DNA of 64,000 bases, taken from positions 62,001-126,000 of the forward strand of contig NZ_ADVG01000002.1 in assembly GCF_000178855.1 (NCBI RefSeq), in the 5' to 3' direction. Below are positions 1 through 7,533 of this stretch, piece by piece. Under the pieces are notes generated by a model. That model was not told the origin of the DNA. It saw only the letters and a program-made list of their open reading frames with translations, and did no database searches. Positions within the stretch are counted from its first letter, which is position 1. The number at the start of each line of letters is the position of its first letter. The stretch is from Ktedonobacter racemifer DSM 44963 (GTDB lineage Bacteria > Chloroflexota > Ktedonobacteria > Ktedonobacterales > Ktedonobacteraceae). The translations under genes were made by a program, and so were the position numbers.

Positions 1-848
1 TCGCTCATCTGCCCATTCTTCATGGCGAAAACGATGCCTTCCATATTGCGTGGCGTGAAGGGAACGGGAATAGTGATCGAACCTTCGTCACCAATGATCT
101 CCACCGACTGGCGCATGGGTAGCTCAAAGCTGGAGTCAATCAGGCCGTAGCGTCCCTCACCAAAGTCGAAAATGGCGTTCATCGCCATATCTACACCACC
201 AAATTTTTCGACATGGACGCGCGCCGCAACGGAGACGGGAGGCTGACCATAGACAGCACGACAGAGATTGACGGTATAGCAACCTACATCCATGAGCGAG
301 CCACCAGCCAGTTCAGGTTGAATACGAATGTTCTCCACGCGCCCACGAATATCGAAGGCAAAGGAGGCCCGCACCAGGCGTACCTGGCCAATCTCACCGG
401 CCTGCACACGCTCCAGCGTCCACTCGATCTGTGGATGGAAGCGATACATAAAGGCCTCCATGAGCAGGCGATCATTGGCCTGAGCGGCCTCAACCATCTC
501 GCGCGCCTCTTCCTCCGTCACGGCCAGGGGCTTCTCACACAGCACATGCTTCCCCGCCTCCAGCGCCTTGATGGTCCATTCAGCATGCAGGCTATTGGGC
601 AGAGGGATATAGACCGCCTCGATCTCTTCATCATCGAGAATATCCTGGTAGCTACCATAGATGCGGGTCGTGGGCGAGAAGGCGTAGAGGTCCGCCGCGC
701 GCCGAGGATCACGGCTCCCCACGGCGGCCAGGATGCCATTGCGCGAGGCCTGAATGGCGGGCGAAACGGCTTTCGCGCCGATGTTGGCGGCACTGATCAC
801 CCCCCAGCGGACGGGACGGGTGTTAGCAGGCGACTGAGCTTGCTGCAT
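1..848 (-). CDS. Gfo/Idh/MocA family oxidoreductase, C-terminus cut by window edge
   Basis: An open frame on the minus strand runs from an ATG at 848 to the window edge (about 282 residues visible). It starts with a Rossmann segment (WGVISAANIGAKAV, residues 15-28). The cofactor/catalytic motif CEKPLAV is at 104-110 and MEAFMYRFHP follows, which are typical of NAD(P)-dependent sugar or inositol dehydrogenases of this family. The second alpha/beta domain follows, and the protein is lost at its C-terminal end. An AAAGGA ribosome site precedes the ATG. The gene begins 28 bp after the stop of the ABC ATPase gene on the same strand, so the two may be co-transcribed. The substrate cannot be told from sequence. 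Confidence 0.9.
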   Translation of the reverse strand, partial: MQQAQSPANTRPVRWGVISAANIGAKAVSPAIQASRNGILAAVGSRDPRRAADLYAFSPTTRIYGSYQDILDDEEIEAVYIPLPNSLHAEWTIKALEAGKHVLCEKPLAVTEEEAREMVEAAQANDRLLMEAFMYRFHPQIEWTLERVQAGEIGQVRLVRASFAFDIRGRVENIRIQPELAGGSLMDVGCYTVNLCRAVYGQPPVSVAARVHVEKFGGVDMAMNAIFDFGEGRYGLIDSSFELPMRQSVEIIGDEGSITIPVPFTPRNMEGIVFAMKNGQMS

Positions 849-876
849 AGTAACGATCTATTCCTTTCAGGTAATC

Positions 877-1650
877 CTACACCTCGGCGCCCACAACAAA
901 GATGCGGTCGAGGGCATGGACGACTTCAACGGGAGCCTTATAGAGCTTGCTCAAGTTCTCGCTGGTAATCACCTCCCCAGGCGTCCCAATCAAGCTCTGC
1001 CCGTTCGCGATATAGACAATGCGGTCCAGCACTGGCAGGAGTGGGTTGACATCGTGAGCGACGAGCAGGACCGTAACGCCACGCGAGCGACAGACGTTGT
1101 CCACAAGGGTAACAATATCTTGCTGGCGTGCGATATCGAGGCTGGCCAGGGGTTCGTCTAGAAGCAGGATACGAGGATTAGTTAACAGAGCCTGGGCGAT
1201 CAAGAGGCGCTGCTGCTCGCCACCAGAGAGATGGCCAACAGGGGCATTGGCATAGCGCAGAGCATCGACCTCTTCAAGTGCCTGGTCAATGATAGCGTCG
1301 CGCTTGCGGCTGGGCAGGCCAAAGCCCCAGCGATTCCCGTCCAGGCCAAAGCCTACCAGGTCGCGGGCGCGCAGGGCCAGGTCGCCCTCTACCGTGCGAT
1401 GCTGAGGAGCATAACCGATCTCTTTATTGCCGCTACGAGGCACACGACCCAGCACGCGAATCTCGCCAGCGGTGGGTTGAATAAGCCCCAGCAGCATCTT
1501 GAACAGGGTGCTCTTGCCTGCCCCGTTCGGACCTAGCACGACAACAAACTCCCCCTGCTGGATAGCCATATTGGCATCTCGTAAAATAACACGCTTGCCA
1601 AAGGATAAAGCAACATGCTGTAAAGTAATAACTGGCTCCGCTATCGTCAC
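877..1650 (-). CDS. ABC transporter ATP-binding protein, metal (Zn/Mn) type
   Basis: 257 residues from a GTG start. Walker A GPNGAGKST is at 40-48, the Q-loop glutamine at about 83 (APQH), the signature LSGGEQQR at 141-148 and Walker B ILLLDEP at 161-167, followed by the D-loop and a switch His in LLVAHDVNPLLP. The APQH Q-loop and LSGGEQQR signature fit the ZnuC/MntB/TroB group that energises high-affinity Zn or Mn uptake. The matching permease and metal-binding lipoprotein are not adjacent: upstream is a non-coding gap, downstream the oxidoreductase. This is therefore an orphan ATPase in this window. Metal specificity is inference. Confidence 0.9.
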   Translation of the reverse strand: MTIAEPVITLQHVALSFGKRVILRDANMAIQQGEFVVVLGPNGAGKSTLFKMLLGLIQPTAGEIRVLGRVPRSGNKEIGYAPQHRTVEGDLALRARDLVGFGLDGNRWGFGLPSRKRDAIIDQALEEVDALRYANAPVGHLSGGEQQRLLIAQALLTNPRILLLDEPLASLDIARQQDIVTLVDNVCRSRGVTVLLVAHDVNPLLPVLDRIVYIANGQSLIGTPGEVITSENLSKLYKAPVEVVHALDRIFVVGAEV

Positions 1651-1887
1651 GTCTCATACTCCCGCACATAGTTCTAACTGATACATTGTCTCTCTAGCCA
1701 TAGTAACACATGGGCAGAGGAAGGTCAACAAACGGGGCATTGCCTTCGCGCAGCGAGCCAAAGCAAGGCCCCAAAGGAATTTTGAAAGGCCCCGGCTGCG
1801 AGAAAGAGCTAAGAAACTTGCGGTCATGCTGGATACGTGTCTACAATAGATAAGTACCTAAACTACAATTAGAGGAGCTTATTAAAC

Positions 1888-2685
1888 ATGGCACAGACAA
1901 AATATGGCCATCAGATCCGCATCGGCGTACAAATGCACCCGCAGCATACCAGCTACGAGGACTATGCAAATGGTGTACGCCGTTTCGACGAGATGGGTGT
2001 TGATAGTATCTTTAACTGGGACCATTTCTTCCCGCTCTATGGCGACCCACAGGGCAATCACTTTGAGGGCTGGACGCTGCTCACCGCCATGGCGACCCTG
2101 ACCAGCCGCGCGAAGATCGGCTGCCTGGTGACCTGCAATACCTATCGCAATCCCGCACTGCTGGCGAATATGGCCAAAACTGTGGATCATATCAGCAATG
2201 GGCGCGTCATCCTGGGCCTGGGTGCAGGCTGGTTCGAGCGCGACTATAAAGAGTTTGGCTATGACTTTGGCACAGCTGGCAGCCGCCTTCAGGCACTTGA
2301 AGAGGCTGTTCCCACCATTCTGCATCGCTGGGAAGTCGATGAGCCCAAGCCGATTCAGCAGCCTATTCCCCTGCTCATTGGTGGTGGCGGCGAAAAGAAG
2401 ACGCTGCGCATCACCGCCAAGTACGCCAACATCTGGCATGGCTTCGGCGACACCGCGACCTTGCAGCACAAAATGGAGGTCCTGGACAACTGGTGTAAAG
2501 AAGTGGACCGCAACCCCAACGAGATCGAGCGCTCAAGCGGGGCCAACGCCGACTTCAAAGAAGAGGACCTGGATGCTCTCGTAGAGACGGGTGTCACGCA
2601 TTTCATCATGGGCATGCAGACTCCCTGGAACTATAGTGCAGTCGAGCGCCTCATTCGCTGGCGCGACAGCCGCCAGGGCCGCTAA
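1888..2685 (+). CDS. LLM-class F420-dependent oxidoreductase
   Basis: 265 residues, ATG start with GAGG about 11 bp upstream. The sequence has the bacterial-luciferase-like TIM barrel pattern: an N-terminal strand RIGVQMHPQ, FNWDHFFP near residue 50, LVTCNTYRNPALLANMAKTVDHISNGRVILGLGAGW (about 92-127) and a late LLIGGGGEKKTL phosphate-binding loop. This pattern is typical of actinobacterial and Chloroflexota F420-dependent family members. The substrate is unknown. The gene stands alone, is convergent with the DUF4870 gene, and shares a hairpin with it. Confidence 0.88.
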   Translation: MAQTKYGHQIRIGVQMHPQHTSYEDYANGVRRFDEMGVDSIFNWDHFFPLYGDPQGNHFEGWTLLTAMATLTSRAKIGCLVTCNTYRNPALLANMAKTVDHISNGRVILGLGAGWFERDYKEFGYDFGTAGSRLQALEEAVPTILHRWEVDEPKPIQQPIPLLIGGGGEKKTLRITAKYANIWHGFGDTATLQHKMEVLDNWCKEVDRNPNEIERSSGANADFKEEDLDALVETGVTHFIMGMQTPWNYSAVERLIRWRDSRQGR

Positions 2686-2694
2686 AAAGCAGAA

Positions 2695-2749
2695 ATCTAT
2701 GACTGAAGGGGGGCAATGCCGTAGGCATTGCCCCCCTTCAGTCATAGAT
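2695..2749. terminator. Long perfect inverted repeat between convergent genes
   Basis: Two perfect 26-nt arms (2695-2720 and 2724-2749) are separated by a 3-nt loop GTA. It lies 10 bp after the LLM oxidoreductase stop and 15 bp after the stop of the convergent gene, so it is best read as a bidirectional terminator. The arms are far longer than needed and there is no clear T-tract. Confidence 0.75.
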
Positions 2750-2763
2750 GACACAAGCGAAAA

Positions 2764-3432
2764 CTATTTGACTGTTGGAACTGGAGACGGCTCAACCCCA
2801 GAGAGGCGGGCGGCAAAATGCCCAAAGATGGGAATCTTGTAGTATTTTCCGCTTGCCGCCATCGCGATACAGAGCAGCCAGCCAACAAAGGCCACGACAT
2901 TGATGAGCAGAAAGGCCAGAAAGATTCCCAGGGCAAAGAAGCCATGGGCATAAGGGACATGGCTCCAGATGCGCAAGCCAAAGCCGCCAAACACAAACAT
3001 AAAGAAGTCGGCAATGTTGAGAAAGCCGAAGAAGAGCAGGGATTGCAGGGCATGGAAGCGCACATATTTATTCTCGAAGCCGAAGAAGAGCAGCAACAGG
3101 CCCGAGAACCAGCCTCCTAGATAGCTGAGCACAGCCGCGAAACGCGAGCCACTGGACTCACCCACCTTCATAAAGACCGGCTGCCAGCCATAGAGAACGT
3201 AGCCCTGTTGTCCCGCTGGCGGAGGCAGTGGTTGCATCACCTGGGGGCCATCAAACGCTGGACGTGACGACTCATGCGAGGGAGGAAGGTCACGCATTGT
3301 CTGATCCATAGGTGGCACATGGCTTTGATAGATTGGCTCTGGCTGGAGACGCTCCGCTTCGCTCGCATAACCGCTTTCATACATATGCTGGGCTGATGAG
3401 CTTTCGCGATATGAGTTTTGTTCCCAAGACAT
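2764..3432 (-). CDS. DUF4870 (Tic20-like) membrane protein with Pro-rich N-terminus
   Basis: 222 residues. Residues 1-80 are polar and rich in Pro, Ser and Gln. From about 95 there are three to four hydrophobic segments: a VLSYLGGWFSGLLLLFF helix, NKYVRFHALQSLLFFGFLNIADFFMFVF, and FFALGIFLAFLLINVVAFVGWLLCIAMA. The FENKYVRFHALQSL motif after the first helix is the hallmark of DUF4870. AGGAG lies 8 bp before the ATG. Function is unknown; the family is often small integral membrane proteins. Upstream are a palindromic repeat and the tRNA-His gene. Confidence 0.85.
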   Translation of the reverse strand: MSWEQNSYRESSSAQHMYESGYASEAERLQPEPIYQSHVPPMDQTMRDLPPSHESSRPAFDGPQVMQPLPPPAGQQGYVLYGWQPVFMKVGESSGSRFAAVLSYLGGWFSGLLLLFFGFENKYVRFHALQSLLFFGFLNIADFFMFVFGGFGLRIWSHVPYAHGFFALGIFLAFLLINVVAFVGWLLCIAMAASGKYYKIPIFGHFAARLSGVEPSPVPTVK

Positions 3433-3486
3433 ACAATTTGCTCCTGATATTTATACTCACCTGATGTACAAGATTTTGGCTTGACC

Positions 3487-3561
3487 ACTCGCGCCTGCGG
3501 CGCTTGCTCTGATTGGTGGTGCGGATTGGCAGCCTGCGGCTGCCAATCCGCACCACCAATC
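3487..3561 (+). repeat. Constant-tail/variable-palindrome repeat, copy 1
   Basis: A GC-rich tail (3487-3509, containing GCGCCTGCGGCGCTTGC) is followed directly by a perfect hairpin with 23-nt arms 3511-3533 and 3539-3561 and a 5-nt loop. The tail matches tails at 16986, 29129 (reverse) and 39563, while the palindrome sequence is unrelated to those copies. Confidence 0.7.
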
Positions 3562-3674
3562 AAATCACTAATGTCTGTCTGGTGCATTGGTGAAAGTATA
3601 GTCTGGGGATGTCTCAGGTCTATCGCGAAGATGTCGCAAAATTGTCGCAATGAACGACAAAAAGAGATAATTAA

Positions 3675-3707
3675 AAACCCGGTATAGTGCTTGACTATAC
3701 CGGGTTT
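3675..3707 (-). terminator. Intrinsic terminator of tRNA-His
   Basis: On the minus strand, 14-bp perfect arms (3694-3707 and 3675-3688) enclose a 5-nt loop and are followed by TTTTTAA. It starts 7 nt after the tRNA 3' end. This is a classical rho-independent terminator, unlike most of the long hairpins elsewhere here. Confidence 0.9.
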
Positions 3708-3713
3708 CTTGGG

Positions 3714-3787
3714 GGTGACCGATGGGGCTTGAACCCACAACCGCTGGAGCCACAATCCAGAGCTCTGCCGATTGAGCTACGGCCACC
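3714..3787 (-). tRNA. tRNA-His (GTG)
   Basis: Cloverleaf read on the minus strand: acceptor GTGGCCG pairs with CGGTCAC (one G-U), with an extra 5' G opposite C73 as required for tRNA-His. The D arm is AGCTCAATCGGCAGAGC. The anticodon stem CTGGA/TCCAG has loop TTGTGGC, giving anticodon GTG. The T arm carries GGTTCAAGCC. CCA is not encoded (the genome has CCC). Confidence 0.95.
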
Positions 3788-4062
3788 ATATTGTGTGTGT
3801 GTTTCTCAACACGTCGTCAGTATACCGGAGCGCTTGCGAATTGTCAATAGGTTTGCCGCACTTTTTTACGATATCGTGAGAGAGAGAGAAAATCTGCGTC
3901 CCCTTGACAAGACCTGACTCCTGCCATACACTCAATTTCAAGGAAAGATCTATCAAAGTTGATAGCACAATTACACATAGCAGTGCCAGATATCGGCAAG
4001 CCAGTAAGCATTACAGAACAGGGCAAGAAAGATCTATCCAGATAGAAAAGGATCAAAATGCT

Positions 4063-4794
4063 ATGTCCCAGGGACCCAGAAGCTTATCGGAGGATACTAA
4101 GGTAGATCAGCAGCAGCCATACGAAACTGATTTGTCCCAGTTGCCACAATTGCCCCCAGGCATTGTTATTGCCGCCCCTTCCCAGACACCGCGGAGGCGC
4201 ACCGCCTGGCCTGATGATATTGATGTGATCTTCGAGAAGGATCCAGCCTGCCGTAACATTATCGAGGCATTGACCTACCCAGGTCTCTGGGCTATTTTTT
4301 ATCATCGTATCGCCCATGCCCTCCACAAGGCACACATCCCCATCTTGCCACGCCTCATCTCGCAGTTTGCGCGCATAATTACGGGTGGCATTGAGATCCA
4401 TCCTGGAGCACAGATTGGCAAACGCTTTTTTATCGATCACGGCGCGGGTGTTGTCATCGGCGAAACGGCTGTCATCGGCGATAATGTGATGCTCTATCAC
4501 CAGGTGACGCTGGGCGCGACCGGGTGGTGGAGACCCAGCCCGGGTCGTAAGCAGAAACGCCACCCCTCCATTGAGGATGATGTCACGATTGGTGTAGGCG
4601 CGGCGGTCCTGGGTCCCATCACGATTGGACGCGGCAGCAAGATTGGCGCCATGGCGCTGGTACTCGAATCGGTCTCGCCGAATTCTGTAGTAGCCGCCAA
4701 ACCAGCCGAGCTGCTGATGAAAGGGGGCGCTCCCCTTGAGAAGCACGAGGAGCTTACCCAGGGCTGGAACGGCGAAATGGATTACCAAATTTAA
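4063..4794 (+). CDS. cysE: Serine O-acetyltransferase
   Basis: 243 residues from the ATG at 4063, which has AAAAGG about 10 bp upstream; the frame stays open back to 3904 but the extra residues do not look family-like. Acetylates L-serine with acetyl-CoA, the first step of cysteine synthesis. After a Pro/Gln-rich N-terminus comes the CysE helical region (FEKDPACRNIIEALTYPGLWAIFYHRIAHAL). The left-handed hexapeptide beta-helix follows (IHPGAQIGKRFFIDHGAGVVIGETAVIGDNV, then YHQVTLGATG). The catalytic His in FIDHG and the IGET turn are present. No cysK lies next to it. A tnpB element begins 4 bp past the stop. Confidence 0.93.
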   Translation: MSQGPRSLSEDTKVDQQQPYETDLSQLPQLPPGIVIAAPSQTPRRRTAWPDDIDVIFEKDPACRNIIEALTYPGLWAIFYHRIAHALHKAHIPILPRLISQFARIITGGIEIHPGAQIGKRFFIDHGAGVVIGETAVIGDNVMLYHQVTLGATGWWRPSPGRKQKRHPSIEDDVTIGVGAAVLGPITIGRGSKIGAMALVLESVSPNSVVAAKPAELLMKGGAPLEKHEELTQGWNGEMDYQI

Positions 4795-4798
4795 TGTG

Positions 4799-4960
4799 TC
4801 AGTACCCTACGGCGAAAGCCGAGGGCTTGGAGTTGTGTCTGAACTCCACCGCAATTCAGCATACCTTTTCAGGCGTGCTGCTTTGGCTTCATCGTCCGAC
4901 ACAGAAGGCGCGTACTGACAAGAGGCCCGTTCCTCTCCAGTCTTGCCGGATAAGAAGCGT
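4799..4960 (-). ncRNA. Predicted TnpB omega-RNA (reRNA) scaffold at the right end
   Basis: In TnpB elements the guide RNA scaffold covers the 3' end of tnpB and the right end, with the guide taken from flanking DNA. Here the tnpB 3' end, a 90-nt tail and the hairpin at 4805-4826 fit that arrangement. The predicted guide is the ~16-20 nt below 4799, the antisense of the cysE 3' end. The extent is by analogy; no expression evidence is available. Confidence 0.4.
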
Positions 4961-6121
4961 TCGCATCGCAATGTTTCTTGCTCCAACCAGATCGGCATGG
5001 AGCGTGTACTGACAATTCTGACAGACGAAGAGCAATCCTTTGTTGGGTCTATTCTCTTTGCAGGTGTGCCCACATTTGGGGCACGCTTGCGAGGTAGAGT
5101 TGGCATCGACCTTGATTGCCATACTTCGATGTAAGAGCGCTTTATAGGCAATCATGCTATGCAACTCAGCGAAGGACCATTTGGAGAAGGTACGATTGGC
5201 TTTTCGCTGTTTTGCATTTTTGCCTTTGCGTCGTTTGGTACGCTCTCGAATGTCTGTCAGATGCTCCAGTCCAATCAAGCTTTGAGGGTGCTGTAGGACA
5301 ATCCGCTTACTCACGACATGATTGGTATTCTGCTTCAACCGTCTCTCTCGTCCACTGATGGCAACGAGCCTTCTTGTCGCTGAACGAGTGCCTTTCTTTT
5401 GCAGACGTTTTCTCAGTCGTGCGGAGTGGTTTGCCTTGGGGACAATCTGTTTGCCTGAATGGAAGGTGCAATCCCCTTGCATCGTCGCCGTGACGGCAAG
5501 GTATCGCATCCCCACATCCACTCCGGCGACCTGCTTGTGCGTTTCAGGTGTAGGATCAGCCGTCTCAATTGCAAGAGAGACAAGGAGGTAAAATTGTTTC
5601 TTGGGCTTGTCATACCAGAGTTTCGATGCACCAATCTCCGCTCCACGCTGGATCAATGCCACATGCTTATTGTAGCCAGTATAGGGCACGATAACACGTC
5701 CCTCAAGGGTCAGGATGCTCACCTGCTGCTCTTTCTTGAAGGTGTAGTCTTTCTTGTACTGATAGGTCAACGTGGGGGAGATGAACGTGGGAGCCTTATC
5801 AAGCCCTTTGTAGCGTTTCTTGGTCTTACCTTCCTTACGATGAACAGCATTGTTCTTGACCTTTGTCCAGAGGGTTTTATACGAGGCACCAACTTGGCGA
5901 GGAACAGAACAGGCCATTTGCGAAGGCAGATGAAAACGGAGGCGGATCTCTTCGTAGGTGGCATCTTGCAAACGAACAGCATTGCTCATCTTGCCATGCT
6001 CAAAGGCGTACTGGCTCACATAGTTGAGAGAATCCCGATACGCCAGTTGCGTTGTACGTAATGCCTTGAATTGCTCGGGCGTTGTATTTAATTTGAGTTT
6101 CGCTGTTACTACCGTTTGCAT
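4889..6121 (-). CDS. tnpB: RNA-guided endonuclease TnpB (OrfB), intact
   Basis: 410 residues, about normal length for TnpB. The N-terminal OrfB helix-turn-helix-like part is followed by the RuvC fold with D202 (GVDVGMRYLAV), E286 (LIGLEHL) and D377 (LHADLVGARN), the three catalytic acidic residues. The zinc knuckle is CPKC at 347-350 and CQNC at 367-370. All key residues are present, so a working omega-RNA-guided nuclease is plausible. A strong sigma-70 promoter lies just upstream (6129-6158), giving a very short leader. Confidence 0.95.
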   Translation of the reverse strand: MQTVVTAKLKLNTTPEQFKALRTTQLAYRDSLNYVSQYAFEHGKMSNAVRLQDATYEEIRLRFHLPSQMACSVPRQVGASYKTLWTKVKNNAVHRKEGKTKKRYKGLDKAPTFISPTLTYQYKKDYTFKKEQQVSILTLEGRVIVPYTGYNKHVALIQRGAEIGASKLWYDKPKKQFYLLVSLAIETADPTPETHKQVAGVDVGMRYLAVTATMQGDCTFHSGKQIVPKANHSARLRKRLQKKGTRSATRRLVAISGRERRLKQNTNHVVSKRIVLQHPQSLIGLEHLTDIRERTKRRKGKNAKQRKANRTFSKWSFAELHSMIAYKALLHRSMAIKVDANSTSQACPKCGHTCKENRPNKGLLFVCQNCQYTLHADLVGARNIAMRTLLIRQDWRGTGLLSVRAFCVGR

Positions 6122-6128
6122 ACGCTAA

Positions 6129-6158
6129 ATCATACCATAGTTTTCATCTGACTGTCAA
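6129..6158 (-). promoter_or_regulatory. Promoter of tnpB
   Basis: On the minus strand TTGACA (6153-6158), an 18-nt spacer and TATGAT (6129-6134) stand directly before the tnpB ATG at 6121. Confidence 0.75.
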
Positions 6159-6219
6159 CAATACATGAGCAGATGAGAGAATGTCTACGGCGTATTCCGC
6201 CCAAGCCACCGACAAAGGA

Positions 6220-6269
6220 ACGCCGCATTCCTCCCCATGCCTGAAAGGGCAGGGGCATCCTGCGGCGTT
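6220..6269. repeat. Nested hairpin resembling an ISC/IS605 end
   Basis: Outer 9-nt arms AACGCCGCA/TGCGGCGTT (6220-6228, 6261-6269) enclose CCCCATGCC...GGGCAGGGG (6233-6255). The inner part closely resembles the right-end hairpin of the ISC element at 42511-42531. It may be an orphan transposon end or the terminator of the nucleoside hydrolase gene, whose stop is 48 bp away. Confidence 0.45.
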
Positions 6270-6316
6270 TTGGGTGAAAGGGGCGCCCCTTAGACCCTGC
6301 CCTCCGGGGGCCTGAT

Positions 6317-7249
6317 TCACTCATAGGTAAGGATAGTGTTGATGGTAAGATCCCAGAAGTGGGGGACGTTGAGGCTGTAACCGACGCGGGCGTTGGGTGG
6401 GAGTTGGATCTTACCGTAGACATCGCAGATGGTGCGGCCAGCGCTCCACTCACCTCCAGTCTCAATCTCAACGCGGATATCGTGGCCTTCGATGATGGCT
6501 GGATCGATGACGGCAGCAACAGCACAGGGATCATGGACGGGGGGCGCAGAGAAGCCGAAGACCTGCTCATAGGTATCCGCAAAGAAGGCCAGGAGATCGG
6601 CGGCGAAGTTGGCAACGCGGCGCCCGGAAGAGCGTAGGCGGCGCATGATCTCCTTAGTTGCCAGCGCCTGGTGCGTGACCTCCAGGGGAATCATGGTAAT
6701 GGGGCGACCACACTGAAACACCTTCTGTGCCGCTTCGGGATCAAACCAGATATTAAACTCGGCGGCTGGGGTCACGTTGCCCAGGCCGATGGCTCCCCCC
6801 ATAATAGAGATGGCTTTGATGTTGCGGGCAATGTGCGGCTCGCGCTCCAGGGCTGTGGCAATATTAGTTAAGGGGCCGGTTGCTACCAGGGTAATCGGCT
6901 CCTCTGCTCTGAGCAACAGGTCGATAAGCAGGTCGACCGCGTGCATACTCACCAGCGACATAACAGGTTCGGGTATATCAGGGCCATCCAGGCCTGTTTC
7001 ACCATGAATATCGGCGGCAAATCCGGGGGCGCGCACCAGGGGCTTCTCCATCCCTCTGGCGACTGGAATATGATGCAGGCCCGCCAGCGAGCAGACTTTT
7101 AAGGCGTTACGCGAGGTCTTCTCGACCGCCTGGTTGCCCGCGACAGTCGTCACAGCCAGGAGTTCTAGCTGGGGATGATGAGCGGCCAGTAAGAGCGCGA
7201 TTGCATCGTCATGGCCAGGATCACAGTCAAGAATTATTTTCTCTTTCAC
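6317..7249 (-). CDS. Inosine/uridine-preferring nucleoside hydrolase
   Basis: 310 residues, normal family length. Splits ribonucleosides into ribose and base in salvage. The calcium-binding aspartate cluster DCDPGHDDA is at residues 9-17, ATGPLTNIA (124-132) is the conserved TGPLTN segment, and FNIWFDPEAA and VHDPCAVA supply later active-site positions. ATG start. It is divergent from the phosphofructokinase-phosphopentomutase pair, with about 285 bp between starts. This groups ribonucleoside cleavage with pentose-phosphate handling. Base preference cannot be told. Confidence 0.93.
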   Translation of the reverse strand: MKEKIILDCDPGHDDAIALLLAAHHPQLELLAVTTVAGNQAVEKTSRNALKVCSLAGLHHIPVARGMEKPLVRAPGFAADIHGETGLDGPDIPEPVMSLVSMHAVDLLIDLLLRAEEPITLVATGPLTNIATALEREPHIARNIKAISIMGGAIGLGNVTPAAEFNIWFDPEAAQKVFQCGRPITMIPLEVTHQALATKEIMRRLRSSGRRVANFAADLLAFFADTYEQVFGFSAPPVHDPCAVAAVIDPAIIEGHDIRVEIETGGEWSAGRTICDVYGKIQLPPNARVGYSLNVPHFWDLTINTILTYE

Positions 7250-7533
7250 GCGTATTTCCCCCTTAGTGCCTAAGATCTTATTCCGAAACCCAACGCCACT
7301 TGCGTGTCTAGCGCTTCGCGCTCAGGGTTTTCGGAAAAGAAGTAATCGATCTTTCTCAAGAAACGTAGCGCGGGTCTCCTCTTTGCATACTAGCATGCGA
7401 GCAAGAATAAAGACAAGGCGAAACGATACCCTCGACGCTCGCCCCCTGAACTTGTTATAATGGCCTTGCGAGAGGTGCTCAAGCAGGGCATTTCCTGAGT
7501 TTAGATGTAAGGTAATCTACTGGGGGGTAAGCA
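7250..7533. other. Divergent intergenic region, no gene seen
   Basis: Separates the nucleoside hydrolase from phosphofructokinase. It contains a short dyad AGCGCTTCGCGCT (7311-7323) and, before the TTG start of the downstream gene, a GGGGGG ribosome-site-like run. No ORF or clear promoter is seen. Confidence 0.4.

Larger units (their letters stand above)
4799..6180 (-). mobile_element. IS605-group (IS1341-like) element with tnpB only; ends approximate
   Basis: The element is read on the minus strand and carries an intact tnpB but no Y1 transposase. The right end is placed at about 4799, just after a subterminal hairpin (4805-4826: CCCTACGGC/GCCGAGGG arms) of the form AAGCCC-stem-GGGTACT, which is shared with the tnpB right end at 42110-42140. 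The left end is not resolved and is set just upstream of the tnpB promoter. It sits 4 bp downstream of cysE, so mobilisation would need TnpA in trans. Confidence 0.7.

Noticed and set aside
213..968. Long plus-strand ORF (251 residues) opposite the first gene
   Set aside because: It mirrors the minus-strand oxidoreductase frame, has no family likeness, and runs across the gene boundary; the minus frame has clear Gfo/Idh/MocA motifs.
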